Notes: generated by a model not told the origin, from the letters alone. Counted from the first letter of the stretch, positions 43,717-53,281 are shown. The stretch is DNA of 64,000 nucleotides from an uncultured Rhodospirillaceae bacterium (GCA_913043025.1 CAJWLM010000001.1:124001-188000), one strand, 5' to 3'. Numbers and translations are program-made.

Positions 43717-44860
43717 TTTTTCCCCCTTCCTCAGCCTTTTGCGCTGCTTTCACTGCGGCTTCACAAGCTTGGTCCATCGTATCGTAGGGGGAGATGCCGA
43801 GTCTCTGCTTGAGCATTTTGCGGGCTTCCTCATCACCTGTCCCATGAACCGAAAAGAAAACCGGCAATGTTGGATGGATTTCTTCCCATGCTGTAATAAT
43901 ACCTTCAGCCATAACGTCACAACGAGCAAAAGCTCCGCAAAAGTTGATGACTAAACTTTTCACTTTTGTATTTGCCAAAACTAATTCGAGCGCTGGCTTT
44001 CCTTTAGTATAGGCTTCGCCACCAATTTCCATGAAGTTTGCAGGTTTGCCGCCATAGAATTTTACGACATCCATGGTAGTCATGGTTAGGCCAGCGCCAT
44101 TTGCGAGAACGCCTACCGAGCCATCGAGTTCGATATATTTCAGGCCCTGGGTCTTTGCTTCTGCCTCAATTTTTGTGACCTTTTCGAGGCATCCATTAAC
44201 GGCTAATTCAGGATGACGCTGAATGGCCGAGTCATCCATTGAAAATTTACAGTCAAGCGCAATAATCTCATTACTCTTGGTCAATACGAGAGGATTAATC
44301 TCCAATAATTCTGCGTCGTATCGACGATATAAAGAGTAAAGCTTTAAGGATATATCAGCAATATCCGCTTTTTCATCGCCTAAGTTCGATTGCTGAAGAA
44401 TATTTATGATGCCGCTCGTATCGAGACCCGTAGAAATATTTATTGGCATACGGTGCACCTGTTTCGGATCTTGCATGGCAGCAGCCTCAATATCCATGCC
44501 ACCAAGTGTTGAAAAAAGTAGGGAAGGGCTGCGGGTCTCTGTATCATTTATGATTGCTAAATAGAATTCACGCTCAATATCTTTTTGTTCTTCGATTAAT
44601 AATTTTTCTACTTTATAGCCACTAATCTGCATGCCAAGGATGTCGCTGGCTGCTGCCTCTGCCTCTTGCGGAGTTTTGGCCAGTTTTATGCCCCCAGCCT
44701 TGCCACGTTTGCCGCTGGGTACCTGCGCCTTTACTACACACGGACCTAATTCAGCGGCAACCTTGCTTACATACTCTATAGACGTCGCCATCTTGCCGCG
44801 TGGTATGGCGATCCCTTCCTCCTTCAGGAGTGGCTTGGCTGCACATTCTTCAAAATTCAT
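43703..44860 (-). CDS. Succinyl-CoA synthetase-like CoA ligase, beta subunit
   Basis: This 385-residue beta subunit has an ATP-grasp fold: CVVKAQVPSGKRGKAGGIKLA (nucleotide site), LEINPLVLTKSNEIIALDCKF (metal site), NGAGLTMTTMDVVKFYGGKPANF and FGAFA-type CoA-linking C-terminus (VINFCGAFARCDVMAEGI). Residue substitutions relative to housekeeping SucC cannot be judged without alignment. The frame runs back to 44965, but MNFEECAAKPLLKEEGI is the normal family N-terminus and begins at ATG 44860 after GGACGTGAG. The upstream frame would also overlap the aldehyde dehydrogenase stop. Together with the alpha subunit it would form sulfoacetyl-CoA or a similar acyl-CoA with ATP. Confidence 0.9.
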   Translation of the reverse strand: MNFEECAAKPLLKEEGIAIPRGKMATSIEYVSKVAAELGPCVVKAQVPSGKRGKAGGIKLAKTPQEAEAAASDILGMQISGYKVEKLLIEEQKDIEREFYLAIINDTETRSPSLLFSTLGGMDIEAAAMQDPKQVHRMPINISTGLDTSGIINILQQSNLGDEKADIADISLKLYSLYRRYDAELLEINPLVLTKSNEIIALDCKFSMDDSAIQRHPELAVNGCLEKVTKIEAEAKTQGLKYIELDGSVGVLANGAGLTMTTMDVVKFYGGKPANFMEIGGEAYTKGKPALELVLANTKVKSLVINFCGAFARCDVMAEGIITAWEEIHPTLPVFFSVHGTGDEEARKMLKQRLGISPYDTMDQACEAAVKAAQKAEEGGKIDSS

Positions 44861-44891
44861 CTCACGTCCGATCGTTTTTAGCTGGTTGTAT

Positions 44892-46316
44892 TTACTTGCC
44901 GTATTTGCCCCAATAAGTGCCGAATAACTCCTCCTCGCTCGGCTTGTCTTCCGGGATAGTCTCAACCAGATGTGTCACATTGATGAAATGGTGATATGCG
45001 AGATTCTCGCTTATTGAATTACCAGCCCAAGTTCCACAACCCATTGTCAGGGTGAAGCCCAGACCGTTGTCAAAACTTCCGCCGTTTCCAAAGGTATGAG
45101 CTTGGTTAACGAGCACGCGAACGACGTCAAGGCGTTCGGCTAATAATTCAGCATTTTTAATGGTCTTGGTGTGAATGCCTACAGAATGCCCCATGCCCTG
45201 ATAGTTTAGGATATCCTGTACTTGGCTAATGGCTGCTTCAATATCTGGGACACGATATACGGTAAGTGCTAGTGACAGTTTTTCACCTGAGAGAGGTTTC
45301 TCAGAGCCGGCCCCGGTATCTTCAACCATAAAAAACTTTGCTTGTTTCGCGGCCACGGGTAGACCACAAACATCAGCAAAGACATCAGGGTCTTTGGCTA
45401 ATACATGTCTGTTTAGATGTCCATCCACCCAAAGATTATCAAGAATTTTCTTTTTATCTTCGCTAGTGCACATGTATCCGCCGGCCCTTGTAAGTGCATC
45501 GATAGCTTCTTCATAAACACTATCCTGAATAGTTACTGAATTTTCTGAAGAACACGAAGTTGCATTATCAAAGCATTTTGATGCCATTATCTTTTTTGCG
45601 GCATCATTTAAGTCTGCGCTGGCATCAATAACTACCGGCACGTTACCGGCTCCTACACCGATTGCGGGGGTGCCGCTCTTATAGGCATTCCTAACATTAT
45701 TTTGGGAGCCAGTTACAACCACAAGGTCACATTCTTGCATCAACGTGTTAGTCAAATTTTTAGAAATCGGGGCTGGCAGTATTTGTACAAGGTTTGCAGG
45801 TAATCCTATTTTCTCAAGTTCGTTTCGCATAAGCTCAACTGTACGTCCAGTTGCCTGCAAGCCAGCCGGTGATGGTGCTATTATGACTGCATTACGGCCC
45901 TTGATTGCCATCATTGCTTTATTAACTGGAGTAGCACAAGGATTGGTGGATGGTACTACAGCGCCAACAACTCCGACAGGTTTAGCGTATTTGACCAATC
46001 CCTTTTCCGGGAATGTTTCTATAATGCCAACTGTTTTGACTCGAAGTAGGTCTCTGAGAGTGCCAAAATTCTTGCGTTGATTTTTTATAATTTTGTCTTC
46101 AACATTTCCTAACCCCGTTCCAGCGACAGCGAGTTCGGCTGTTTCACGAGCGTTTTCTGGTTTGTAGATTGCCCAACATAGAGCTGTCACAGCTTCGTCA
46201 ACACGATCTTGATCAGCGGTGAGGAGCTGTGTCATTGCTTGCCTTGCATTAGCAATTAATTTGCTAACGACGTCCAAATCATCTTGGCCAGCATGAATAT
46301 TTTGGGCTCGTTGCAT
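44892..46316 (-). CDS. sauS: CoA-acylating aldehyde dehydrogenase, sulfoacetaldehyde type (SauS-like)
   Basis: The 474-residue enzyme lacks the non-acylating ALDH catalytic Glu motif and has the acylating type: KPVGVVGAVVPSTNPCATP, APSPAG, and nucleophile Cys255 in FDNATSCSSENSV. It would convert sulfoacetyl-CoA plus NAD(P)H to sulfoacetaldehyde and CoA. Assignment rests on similarity to SauS-type enzymes and on xsc lying divergently 288 bases away; ethanolamine/propanediol-type EutE/PduP and succinyl-CoA reductases are the other members of this fold. It is the first gene of an operon with the two CoA-ligase subunits. AGGAG sits about 6 bases before ATG 46316, which is preferred to the frame limit 46370. 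Confidence 0.8.
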   Translation of the reverse strand: MQRAQNIHAGQDDLDVVSKLIANARQAMTQLLTADQDRVDEAVTALCWAIYKPENARETAELAVAGTGLGNVEDKIIKNQRKNFGTLRDLLRVKTVGIIETFPEKGLVKYAKPVGVVGAVVPSTNPCATPVNKAMMAIKGRNAVIIAPSPAGLQATGRTVELMRNELEKIGLPANLVQILPAPISKNLTNTLMQECDLVVVTGSQNNVRNAYKSGTPAIGVGAGNVPVVIDASADLNDAAKKIMASKCFDNATSCSSENSVTIQDSVYEEAIDALTRAGGYMCTSEDKKKILDNLWVDGHLNRHVLAKDPDVFADVCGLPVAAKQAKFFMVEDTGAGSEKPLSGEKLSLALTVYRVPDIEAAISQVQDILNYQGMGHSVGIHTKTIKNAELLAERLDVVRVLVNQAHTFGNGGSFDNGLGFTLTMGCGTWAGNSISENLAYHHFINVTHLVETIPEDKPSEEELFGTYWGKYGK

Positions 46317-46392
46317 GTTGTTTCTCCTGCAATATCGGCCAAGACTATAAGTTAAATGACAGAAATGCATAGCACTTTCACCACGCTTGTCC

Positions 46393-46459
46393 CAAAATAT
46401 GGGATTTTGTTATAAAATTTAGCTTATAAAAAATCATAATCTCAAAATATGGTACTTTT
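46393..46459. repeat. Paired operator-like repeat in the sauS-xsc divergent region
   Basis: The 10-base sequence CAAAATATGG occurs at 46393-46402 and again at 46443-46452, exactly 50 bases apart, close to five helical turns. The first copy sits in a 17-base perfect palindrome (CAAAAT-ATGGG-ATTTTG); the second is imperfect (CAAAATATGGTACTTTT). The spacing between two divergent sulfonate genes suggests binding of a dimeric or tetrameric regulator, possibly the IclR protein at 42048. The flanking region is AT-rich. Confidence 0.5.
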
Positions 46460-46604
46460 ATATTAAATAATTGAAATTTAGATTTTAAAAGAGTAATGCA
46501 ATCTTATGACGATAGATTATTCAAAAGTAGACTAAAGAGGCGACAATGGCGGCTTCTTCCGTTAAATAAATGTGCAAATAAATATTACCAAGGAGGCTCA
46601 ACCA

Positions 46605-48377
46605 ATGGCTCAGATGACTACCGAAGAAGCCTTTGTAAAAGTGTTACAACGCCAAGGCATTGAACATGCCTTTGGTATTATAGGTTCTGCGATGATGCCT
46701 ATTTCAGATTTGTTCCCGAAAGCAGGTATTTCTTTTTGGGATTGTGCCCATGAGTGTAATGCCGGAATGATGGCTGATGGCTTTACTCGGTCAAGCGGCA
46801 AGATGAGTATGATGATTGCTCAGAATGGTCCCGGTATTACTAACTTTGTGACGCCGGTTAAAACTGCTTACTGGAACCATACACCACTTCTGTTAGTGAC
46901 TCCGCAGGCTGCTAATAAAACAATGGGGCAAGGCGGATTTCAGGAAATTCCCCAAATGGCTGTTTTTGAGGATATGGTTTGTTATCAGGAAGAAGTGCTT
47001 GATCCATCGCGTATCGCTGAAGTGCTCAATCGAGTGATAGCTCAAGCTTGGAGGGGGAGTGCCCCTGCGCAGATAAATGTGCCAAGAGATTTTTGGACAC
47101 AAGTTATTGATATTGAACTACCCGAAGTGATTGACATTGAGAAACCATCGGGAGGCCGTACGGGGATTGCTAGAGCAGCTGAATTACTGTCAAACGCGAA
47201 ATTTCCAGTCATCCTGAATGGAGCTGGAGTAGTGTTATCCGATGCAATTCCAGCCTCTGCAGCGCTGGCAGAAAAATTAAGTGCACCAGTTTGTTGCGGT
47301 TATCAGCACAATGATGCATTCCCAGGAACACATCCATTATCGGTTGGTCCGCTTGGCTATAATGGTTCCAAAGCAGCTATGGAATTGATTGCGAAAGCTG
47401 ATGTGGTTTTAGCACTTGGGACCCGATTAAATCCTTTTTCAACATTGCCAGGTTACGGCGTTGATTATTGGCCTGCAAAAGCCAAAGTAATACAGGTAGA
47501 TATAAATCCTGACCGCATTGGTCTTACCAAAAAAGTAAGCGTAGCAATTCAGGGCGATGCGAAAATGGTTGCCGAACAGCTTACAGAAGCATTAAATCCG
47601 ACTGCCGGTGACAATGGGCGAGATGATCGACTTGCACTTATCCAACAAACTAAATCCGCCTGGTTACAGAAGCTCTCATCCATGGATCACGAGGATGATG
47701 ATCCTGGTACGACCTGGAATGAACGCGCGCGAGATCGCGAGCCTGATAGAATGTCAGCACGGATGGCATGGAGGGCAATCCAGGCATCATTGCCTGTAGA
47801 AGCCATAATTTCTTCAGACATTGGCAACAATTGTGCGATAGGAAATGCTTACCCTACCTTTGAAACTGGTAGAAAGTATCTAGCGCCGGGCCTATTCGGC
47901 CCTTGTGGATATGGTTTTCCTGCAATACTTGGTGCAAAAATAGCGTGTCCTGATACCCCTGTCATTGGGTTTGCTGGCGATGGTGCATTTGGTATTTCCA
48001 TGAATGAGATGACCGCCTGTGGGCGAGATCCGTGGCCGCCGATAACAATGGTGATATTCCGCAATTACCAATGGGGTGCGGAGAAACGCAATACCACGCT
48101 ATGGTTCGACGATAATTTTGTCGGTACTGAGCTTGACCTTGATGTAAAGTATGCCGACATTGCCAAAGCGTGCGGTGTAAACGGAGTTCAAGTTGGTACT
48201 ATGGATGAGCTTACCGATGAGCTGGCTAAGGCCGTGGACGCTCAGATGAATGATAACAAAACGACTTTTATCGAAGTATTACTAAACCAAGAGTTAGGGG
48301 AACCTTTCCGTCGGGATGCAATGAAGAATCCTACTACCGTTGCCGATATAGATCCTGCCGACATGCGGCCGCAATAA
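46605..48377 (+). CDS. xsc: Sulfoacetaldehyde acetyltransferase
   Basis: The 590-residue ThDP enzyme converts sulfoacetaldehyde and phosphate to acetyl phosphate and sulfite. Marks are MTTEEAFVKVLQRQGIEHAFG, catalytic Glu in CAHECNAGMMADGF, the Xsc-typical FQEIPQMAVFEDMVCYQEEV, RDFWTQVIDIE, and the ThDP motif GDGAFGISMNEMTA to IFRNYQWGAEKRN. The EK-R-N-T-T stretch is characteristic of Xsc. AGGAGG at 46591-46596 fixes ATG 46605. It is followed by a strong terminator, so it is monocistronic. No pta gene (acetyl phosphate to acetyl-CoA) or sulfite exporter is in the window. Confidence 0.93.
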   Translation: MAQMTTEEAFVKVLQRQGIEHAFGIIGSAMMPISDLFPKAGISFWDCAHECNAGMMADGFTRSSGKMSMMIAQNGPGITNFVTPVKTAYWNHTPLLLVTPQAANKTMGQGGFQEIPQMAVFEDMVCYQEEVLDPSRIAEVLNRVIAQAWRGSAPAQINVPRDFWTQVIDIELPEVIDIEKPSGGRTGIARAAELLSNAKFPVILNGAGVVLSDAIPASAALAEKLSAPVCCGYQHNDAFPGTHPLSVGPLGYNGSKAAMELIAKADVVLALGTRLNPFSTLPGYGVDYWPAKAKVIQVDINPDRIGLTKKVSVAIQGDAKMVAEQLTEALNPTAGDNGRDDRLALIQQTKSAWLQKLSSMDHEDDDPGTTWNERARDREPDRMSARMAWRAIQASLPVEAIISSDIGNNCAIGNAYPTFETGRKYLAPGLFGPCGYGFPAILGAKIACPDTPVIGFAGDGAFGISMNEMTACGRDPWPPITMVIFRNYQWGAEKRNTTLWFDDNFVGTELDLDVKYADIAKACGVNGVQVGTMDELTDELAKAVDAQMNDNKTTFIEVLLNQELGEPFRRDAMKNPTTVADIDPADMRPQ

Positions 48378-48402
48378 AAAATGGCACATCCGCGCTAAAA
48401 TG

Positions 48403-48428
48403 GGCCCGCCATAGGATTGGCGGGCCTT
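48403..48428 (+). terminator. Rho-independent terminator of xsc
   Basis: GGCCCGCCA (48403-48411) pairs perfectly with TGGCGGGCC (48418-48426) around TAGGAT. It lies 25 bases after the xsc stop. The T tail is short (TT CAAG), but the GC-rich 9-bp stem is strong. Confidence 0.75.
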
Positions 48429-48615
48429 CAAGTAAGACTGCTTACGGAAAATGCCGTTTGCAGAATAAATTTATCTAAACGATATGTTTTCTGGAGTGGT
48501 TTATACACATTCAGCTTACCTTGAGATTATATTTCTATACTGTGACAAGAGAGAGATACACTGCGGTTGAAACATACTTTATGCTGTCAATAATTTGCTT
48601 TGTCGGGGGGAGAAG

Positions 48616-50949
48616 ATGATTGAAAGGCCAATGGGAAGTCCTGATGACTCCGCTGTTGGTCCGCAAGGTGGTGAAGCGAGTAGTCCGATAAGATCACCTA
48701 TAAGGCCAGAGGACTTGGGAAGCGTTGCATTGACGCCAACAGGTGAATTTGAGGCTGGCTCTTACCAGACTTATCAACTTGTATACACGGCAGGGAAATT
48801 CGGCATAGACGACTCGGGTTCAATGCGTGTGTGTTTCCGATTTGCTTCCGATCAGACAAGGCCACAATTTGAAGATCCAAAGGGGGCTAATTACACGACC
48901 ATAAAGGCAAGTAATGATGCCGTTCTCGAATATCATTATGATCCAAAAGGGAATGTACGTCCGTGGGACCGAACACTTTACATAAAAGTAATTAAAGGTT
49001 TTCTTCGTGAGGGAGACACCATAACCATCACATTTGGTGAAACAAGGCATGGGTCTCCGGGGATGCGGCTGCAAACATTTTTGGAAGATACATTTGAGTT
49101 TCACACGCTAGTAGATCCGATTGCGACCTACAATTACCAACCGTTATCGCTGCAACCCTCCATTAGTATTGTATCCGGCCCACCTGTAGATTACGTGGCT
49201 GTGTTACCAACGTTGAGAACGGCTGGGCAATTATTTGCGCTAAAGATTAAGGGTGAGGATACGTGGGGGAATCCCTCCGACCAATGCGATCTCACTTTAG
49301 GTTTAAAAGCGAATTTGGATATCATTGGCTTACCAGAAACCATAACACTCAAGCCAGGAATTGATGCCGTTATCATTGAAGGGCTCATGGTTGAAGAATT
49401 TGGTGATGTGGTCGTGGAGTTAATTGATCAAAAAGCGACAATTGTTACGCGTAGTAACCCTCTCCGTATTGTTGAGAAATCTCGTTTATTACACTGGTGG
49501 GGTGACCTTCATGGTCAGTCAGAAGAATCCATTGGAACCAACAGTGCGCGACAATATTTTACTTTTGCTCGTGACAAAGCTTTCTTAGATGCGACTGGTC
49601 ACCAAGCTAACGACTTTCAAATTACAAATGAGTTTTGGGCAGAGCTCGACCATTTGTCTGCGGAGTTTAATTCGGACGGTGAATTTGTTGTATTGCCGGG
49701 TTATGAATGGTCTGGCAATACAGGTTTGGGTGGAGATCGGAATGTCTATTTCTCTGAAGAAGGAAGGCAAATCCGGCGCTCATCGCATGCGCTAGTCGAA
49801 GATCAGAGTGATATTGATACGGATTGCAATAGTGCAGCCGAGCTTTTTGAAGCATTGACGGTCAGTGAAGAATTTGACGTTGTCACTTATGCCCATTGTG
49901 GTGGGAGGTATGCGGATGTGAAGCTAGCGCATGATGGTCATTTTGAAAAATCGATGGAAGTGCACTCATCGTGGGGTACTTTTGAGTGGTTAGTTAAAGA
50001 TGCTTTTGAAATGGGTTATCGTTGTGGAATTGTTTCTAATTCCGACGGCCACAAAGGTAGGCCTGGCGCAAGTTATCCGGGGGCTTCGTTGTTTGGCGCT
50101 GTGGGCGGTTTAACCTGTTTTTTAATGCCGGAATTAACTCGGCAGGCATTGCTTGATTGTATGCGTAAGCGAAGACATTATGCCACGACTGGCGGCCATG
50201 GCGGACGCATGATGATAGACGTGTCCGTGACTTTTGAACATCAAGGTGTGCTTTATCATGATGATCCGAATTTAGGGCCCGCCGATGGCTTCGCAACAAG
50301 TTCTGCTATAATCGGTGATATAGTGCATTTGCCTGATGGTAACGCAGAACTTTTTGTGGATATTGTGGGCGCAGCTCCAATAGAACGGGTTGATATCTTC
50401 AATGGACTAGAGCATGTAGAAACCATCCGGCCATATACTCAGGAAGAGCTTGGAAATCGTATTCGTGTGATTTGGGAGGGAGCGGAATATAGAGGTCGCT
50501 TTCGACAAGTAGTGTGGGATGGGGAAGCACTGGTTTCCGATAACCAGATTATCGACGCATCTCCAATTAACTTTTTCAATCGTGATAAAGCCCTCAACCG
50601 GCTAGGCACGACAGGTTTGCAATGGAGAGCATTGACCACCGGCAATCTTGGAGGATTTGATATTTGGGTGGAGGACCCGTACGGTGGCACTCTTAAGCTT
50701 GAAACACCACTGGTTAAATGCGGTATTCCGTTGGAAGAAATTGGCTTAGAAGATGAAGTTTTTGATGAGGGCGATGTGTTACCTAGATATTTGAAGGTAT
50801 TCCGTATGCCTGGCAAAAATCAACATACTTCAATCAAATTTTCTCGGAGTCTCAAACTTAAAAATAGAGGTGATAACGGTATTTTTATTCGATTAACTCA
50901 GGAAGATGGCACGATGGCTTGGACAAGCCCGATCTATATTTATAGGTGA
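48616..50949 (+). CDS. DUF3604-family protein
   Basis: This 777-residue protein has the DUF3604 layout: an N-terminal beta-rich half (about 1-290), then a PHP/metallohydrolase-like half beginning LLHWWGDLHGQSEESIGTNS and containing FVVLPGYEWSG, VTYAHCGGRYADV, EVHSSWGTFEWL and GIVSNSDGHKGRPGASYPG. The many His/Asp residues suggest a metal-dependent hydrolase; no reaction is known. No signal peptide is seen. ATG 48616 follows GGGGGGAGAAG; TTG 48595 is the frame limit and is less likely. It lies between xsc and a ThDP enzyme but has its own terminator. Confidence 0.86.
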   Translation: MIERPMGSPDDSAVGPQGGEASSPIRSPIRPEDLGSVALTPTGEFEAGSYQTYQLVYTAGKFGIDDSGSMRVCFRFASDQTRPQFEDPKGANYTTIKASNDAVLEYHYDPKGNVRPWDRTLYIKVIKGFLREGDTITITFGETRHGSPGMRLQTFLEDTFEFHTLVDPIATYNYQPLSLQPSISIVSGPPVDYVAVLPTLRTAGQLFALKIKGEDTWGNPSDQCDLTLGLKANLDIIGLPETITLKPGIDAVIIEGLMVEEFGDVVVELIDQKATIVTRSNPLRIVEKSRLLHWWGDLHGQSEESIGTNSARQYFTFARDKAFLDATGHQANDFQITNEFWAELDHLSAEFNSDGEFVVLPGYEWSGNTGLGGDRNVYFSEEGRQIRRSSHALVEDQSDIDTDCNSAAELFEALTVSEEFDVVTYAHCGGRYADVKLAHDGHFEKSMEVHSSWGTFEWLVKDAFEMGYRCGIVSNSDGHKGRPGASYPGASLFGAVGGLTCFLMPELTRQALLDCMRKRRHYATTGGHGGRMMIDVSVTFEHQGVLYHDDPNLGPADGFATSSAIIGDIVHLPDGNAELFVDIVGAAPIERVDIFNGLEHVETIRPYTQEELGNRIRVIWEGAEYRGRFRQVVWDGEALVSDNQIIDASPINFFNRDKALNRLGTTGLQWRALTTGNLGGFDIWVEDPYGGTLKLETPLVKCGIPLEEIGLEDEVFDEGDVLPRYLKVFRMPGKNQHTSIKFSRSLKLKNRGDNGIFIRLTQEDGTMAWTSPIYIYR

Positions 50950-50979
50950 AAAATTATTACCTCTGCTACATTTGTGTAT

Positions 50980-51013
50980 TCTCGCGAAGTGCGAGAGCAG
51001 TTTGCTGCTTTTT
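50980..51013 (+). terminator. Tandem hairpin terminator after DUF3604 gene
   Basis: TCTCGC/GCGAGA (50980-50985 and 50991-50996, 5-base loop) is followed directly by GCAG-TTTG-CTGC (50997-51008) and TTTTT. It lies 31 bases after the stop codon. Confidence 0.7.
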
Positions 51014-51081
51014 CAGGCAAAGAAAAACGTGGGTGGGGTGAAAAACCGTTTTTGATAACCGTTAAACTAACGGCACTAACT

Positions 51082-52773
51082 TCATTTTTTGCTGTTGTGA
51101 ACTGTTGTTGCCCACTGGTTCGTATCGGTTGAGCCTGTTACTTGCAACTGGCTGTCTGCAGCAGATCTGTATCCTTCAAATTCAAGGGGAACCTCAATGA
51201 TGGTTGTCTTGTCAGCTTTCAAGGCTCGCTCTATTGCTGGCGCTAAATCCCTCATGTCATGGACCTGTTCGCCGTAGAAGCCAAAGGCGTGAGCTAAAGT
51301 TACGTAGTCGGGATTACTCAGGCTGGTGCCGATATTACGATTGTATCTTGCATCTTGACGCTGACGAATAATTGAATACCCACCATTGTTAAAGACCACT
51401 ATTGGCATAGCGATATTATACTGTTGAAGCGTTGCTAGTTCACCGCAACCAAATATAAAGCCGCCGTCCCCGCAAAACCCAATAACCGTGCGCTCTGGAA
51501 AAGCTACTTTAGCTCCTACGGCTGCATGAAATGCATAGCCCATTGAGCCGAACGTATTTGCGAATAGAAATTGACCCGGCTGATAACATTGAAAACCAAA
51601 CCTTGTCCAATGGCCCATTATTGATTGCGATGCTACAATCGCGTCTCGCGGCAGGATTTTACGAATTTCTTCCATTGCATGGAAAACTTCTGGTTGTTTA
51701 CCTTTCATTTCCTCAATAGCTGCTGCCTTAAGTGTTTGTATTTCAGTTGTACGATCAGCAGCTTTCGGGATCTTGCTTTTATCTAATGAGTTTATGAGTT
51801 CCTGAAGTATGATTTTTGCGTCGCCTTCAACCGTTGCTGTAGGTGTATAGTTTCGGCCAAACTCCTCCGGGTCTATATCACAATGTATGATTTTACTAGG
51901 CATTGGAAGTGTCCATTGTTTGGTTGCGCGTTGAGAAAAGCGCGTTCCAAACGCCAGAAGTAAGTCACTCTTTTCTAGGACTTTCTCTTGAAGAGTGGCG
52001 CTCATGGATAACAGATTGCCAAGTGCCAGTTCGTGGTCTTCTGGAAGGACACCTTTTGATCCATTCGTACAAAAAACCGGAGCTTGTAAGCGTTCAGCTA
52101 TTTCTCTGAGTTCGGTGGATGCTTTTGCCTTCACTACGCCGCCGCCAGCCCAGATTGCGGGGCGTTTAGCACTCCTGATAAGTTGAATTGCGTTGTTAAT
52201 CTCGGTTTTTCGCAAAGAAGGAGGTGTGACTTTTGCTCTAGGCAATATCTTGAAGTCAGCCTCGCCGTTTAAAAAATCAGTTGGAATATCAAGAAATACT
52301 GGGCGGGGTCGGCCTGTGCGCATTCGTCGATAAGCTTCATTTATGGCTTCAGGGATCTCCTCAATTTTGGTTACGCTGTGTTGCCAAGACGAGACGGGAA
52401 CAAACATTTCGCCCTGGTTTGGGCCGTCATGGTAAAACCCCTTATTTTTGCCAACATGTTCGCTGATGATTTGCGTTGAAATGTGTAAGAGTGGCCATGA
52501 TTCATTATAAGCCTCACCCATTGCGCAAACCACTCCCGCTGCTCCGGGGCCAGCCGTCGTTAACACTACGCCAGGGTTCTGAGAAACTCTTGTGTAGGCG
52601 TCCGCCATGTGCCCTGCGCCATCTTCACTTCTTGGCGTGATTAGTTTAATTGGACTATCATAGAGGGCATCATATGTTGGCATGAGGTGACTGCCAAGAA
52701 CACCGAAAACTACCTGGGCGCCTTCTTCTTCGAGACTTTTTACCACTGCTTCACCGCCGGACATTATGGGCAT
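51082..52773 (-). CDS. Thiamine-diphosphate-dependent enzyme, acetolactate-synthase-like (third ThDP enzyme)
   Basis: The 563-residue enzyme has three ThDP-enzyme domains: TPRSEDGAGHMADAYTRVS with the catalytic Glu, central VLEKSDLLLAFGTRFS, and the ThDP motif GDGGFIFGCGELATLQ to VVFNNGGYSIIR. It is not Xsc (no FQEIPQMA block) and not a complete acetolactate synthase operon, as no small subunit is adjacent. The reaction is unknown: 2-oxoacid decarboxylation or carboligation. AGGA stands about 10 bases before ATG 52773. Its divergent partner 88 bases away is a pair of small paralogous genes of unknown family. Confidence 0.86.
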   Translation of the reverse strand: MPIMSGGEAVVKSLEEEGAQVVFGVLGSHLMPTYDALYDSPIKLITPRSEDGAGHMADAYTRVSQNPGVVLTTAGPGAAGVVCAMGEAYNESWPLLHISTQIISEHVGKNKGFYHDGPNQGEMFVPVSSWQHSVTKIEEIPEAINEAYRRMRTGRPRPVFLDIPTDFLNGEADFKILPRAKVTPPSLRKTEINNAIQLIRSAKRPAIWAGGGVVKAKASTELREIAERLQAPVFCTNGSKGVLPEDHELALGNLLSMSATLQEKVLEKSDLLLAFGTRFSQRATKQWTLPMPSKIIHCDIDPEEFGRNYTPTATVEGDAKIILQELINSLDKSKIPKAADRTTEIQTLKAAAIEEMKGKQPEVFHAMEEIRKILPRDAIVASQSIMGHWTRFGFQCYQPGQFLFANTFGSMGYAFHAAVGAKVAFPERTVIGFCGDGGFIFGCGELATLQQYNIAMPIVVFNNGGYSIIRQRQDARYNRNIGTSLSNPDYVTLAHAFGFYGEQVHDMRDLAPAIERALKADKTTIIEVPLEFEGYRSAADSQLQVTGSTDTNQWATTVHNSKK

Positions 52774-52861
52774 GGGTAAGTTTTCCTAAAATTCACACCT
52801 TTATACCAGCTCACTATGATCTTATAAATGAAGCACAGCAACATATTTTGGAATTGACGTT

Positions 52862-53272
52862 TTGGACATCGCGACGCATTTGAACTTAGCAAGACAATGG
52901 GAAGCAACGTTGGAGAAACTCTCTCCGGAGGAAGACCATATTGCAATTATAGAAATTTGTATGATGTTAGGGACGACTTTACTGAACACAATTTTTCATA
53001 AACGTGGAATACGCGAGGAGGAATACGACCAAAATCATACTACGCGGCCTCCCATTCCAAAGGAGGTGGAAGTGAAGATCACCTCTGAGGTTCGCGATAT
53101 AATGGACGAGCTGCATTATATTGAACAAATGCGCGGACTTTATTGTCGAGGTATAAGCGGTAAGCTTCGAGACCCCCGTGATTTACCAGATTTAGATCCT
53201 GCCGTCACAGCAAAGTGTCTTTCGAAGATTGAAAAGATTAGGAGATTTGCTGCTAAGGTAATGGAGGAGTGA
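52862..53272 (+). CDS. Unrecognised small helical protein, tandem paralogue 1
   Basis: This 136-residue soluble protein matches no family I know. It starts with TTG, supported because MDIATHLNLARQW aligns exactly with the start of the next gene. Conserved between the two: EDHIAIIEICMMLGTTLLN, FHKRGI, YDQNHTTRPPIPKE and a C-terminal Arg-rich helix (KIEKIRRFAAKVM). No signal peptide, membrane helix or nucleotide motif is visible; predicted mostly helical by eye. By my count 32 of the first 50 residues match the next gene. It is divergent from the ThDP enzyme, so a link to that enzyme is possible but unproven. Confidence 0.75.
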   Translation: MDIATHLNLARQWEATLEKLSPEEDHIAIIEICMMLGTTLLNTIFHKRGIREEEYDQNHTTRPPIPKEVEVKITSEVRDIMDELHYIEQMRGLYCRGISGKLRDPRDLPDLDPAVTAKCLSKIEKIRRFAAKVMEE

Positions 53273-53281
53273 CATAGGGTA

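Noticed and set aside
42841-44860. Housekeeping succinyl-CoA synthetase (sucCD)
   Set aside because: Not beside sucAB or mdh; in one operon with an acylating aldehyde dehydrogenase. A sequence search is needed to exclude malate-CoA ligase.
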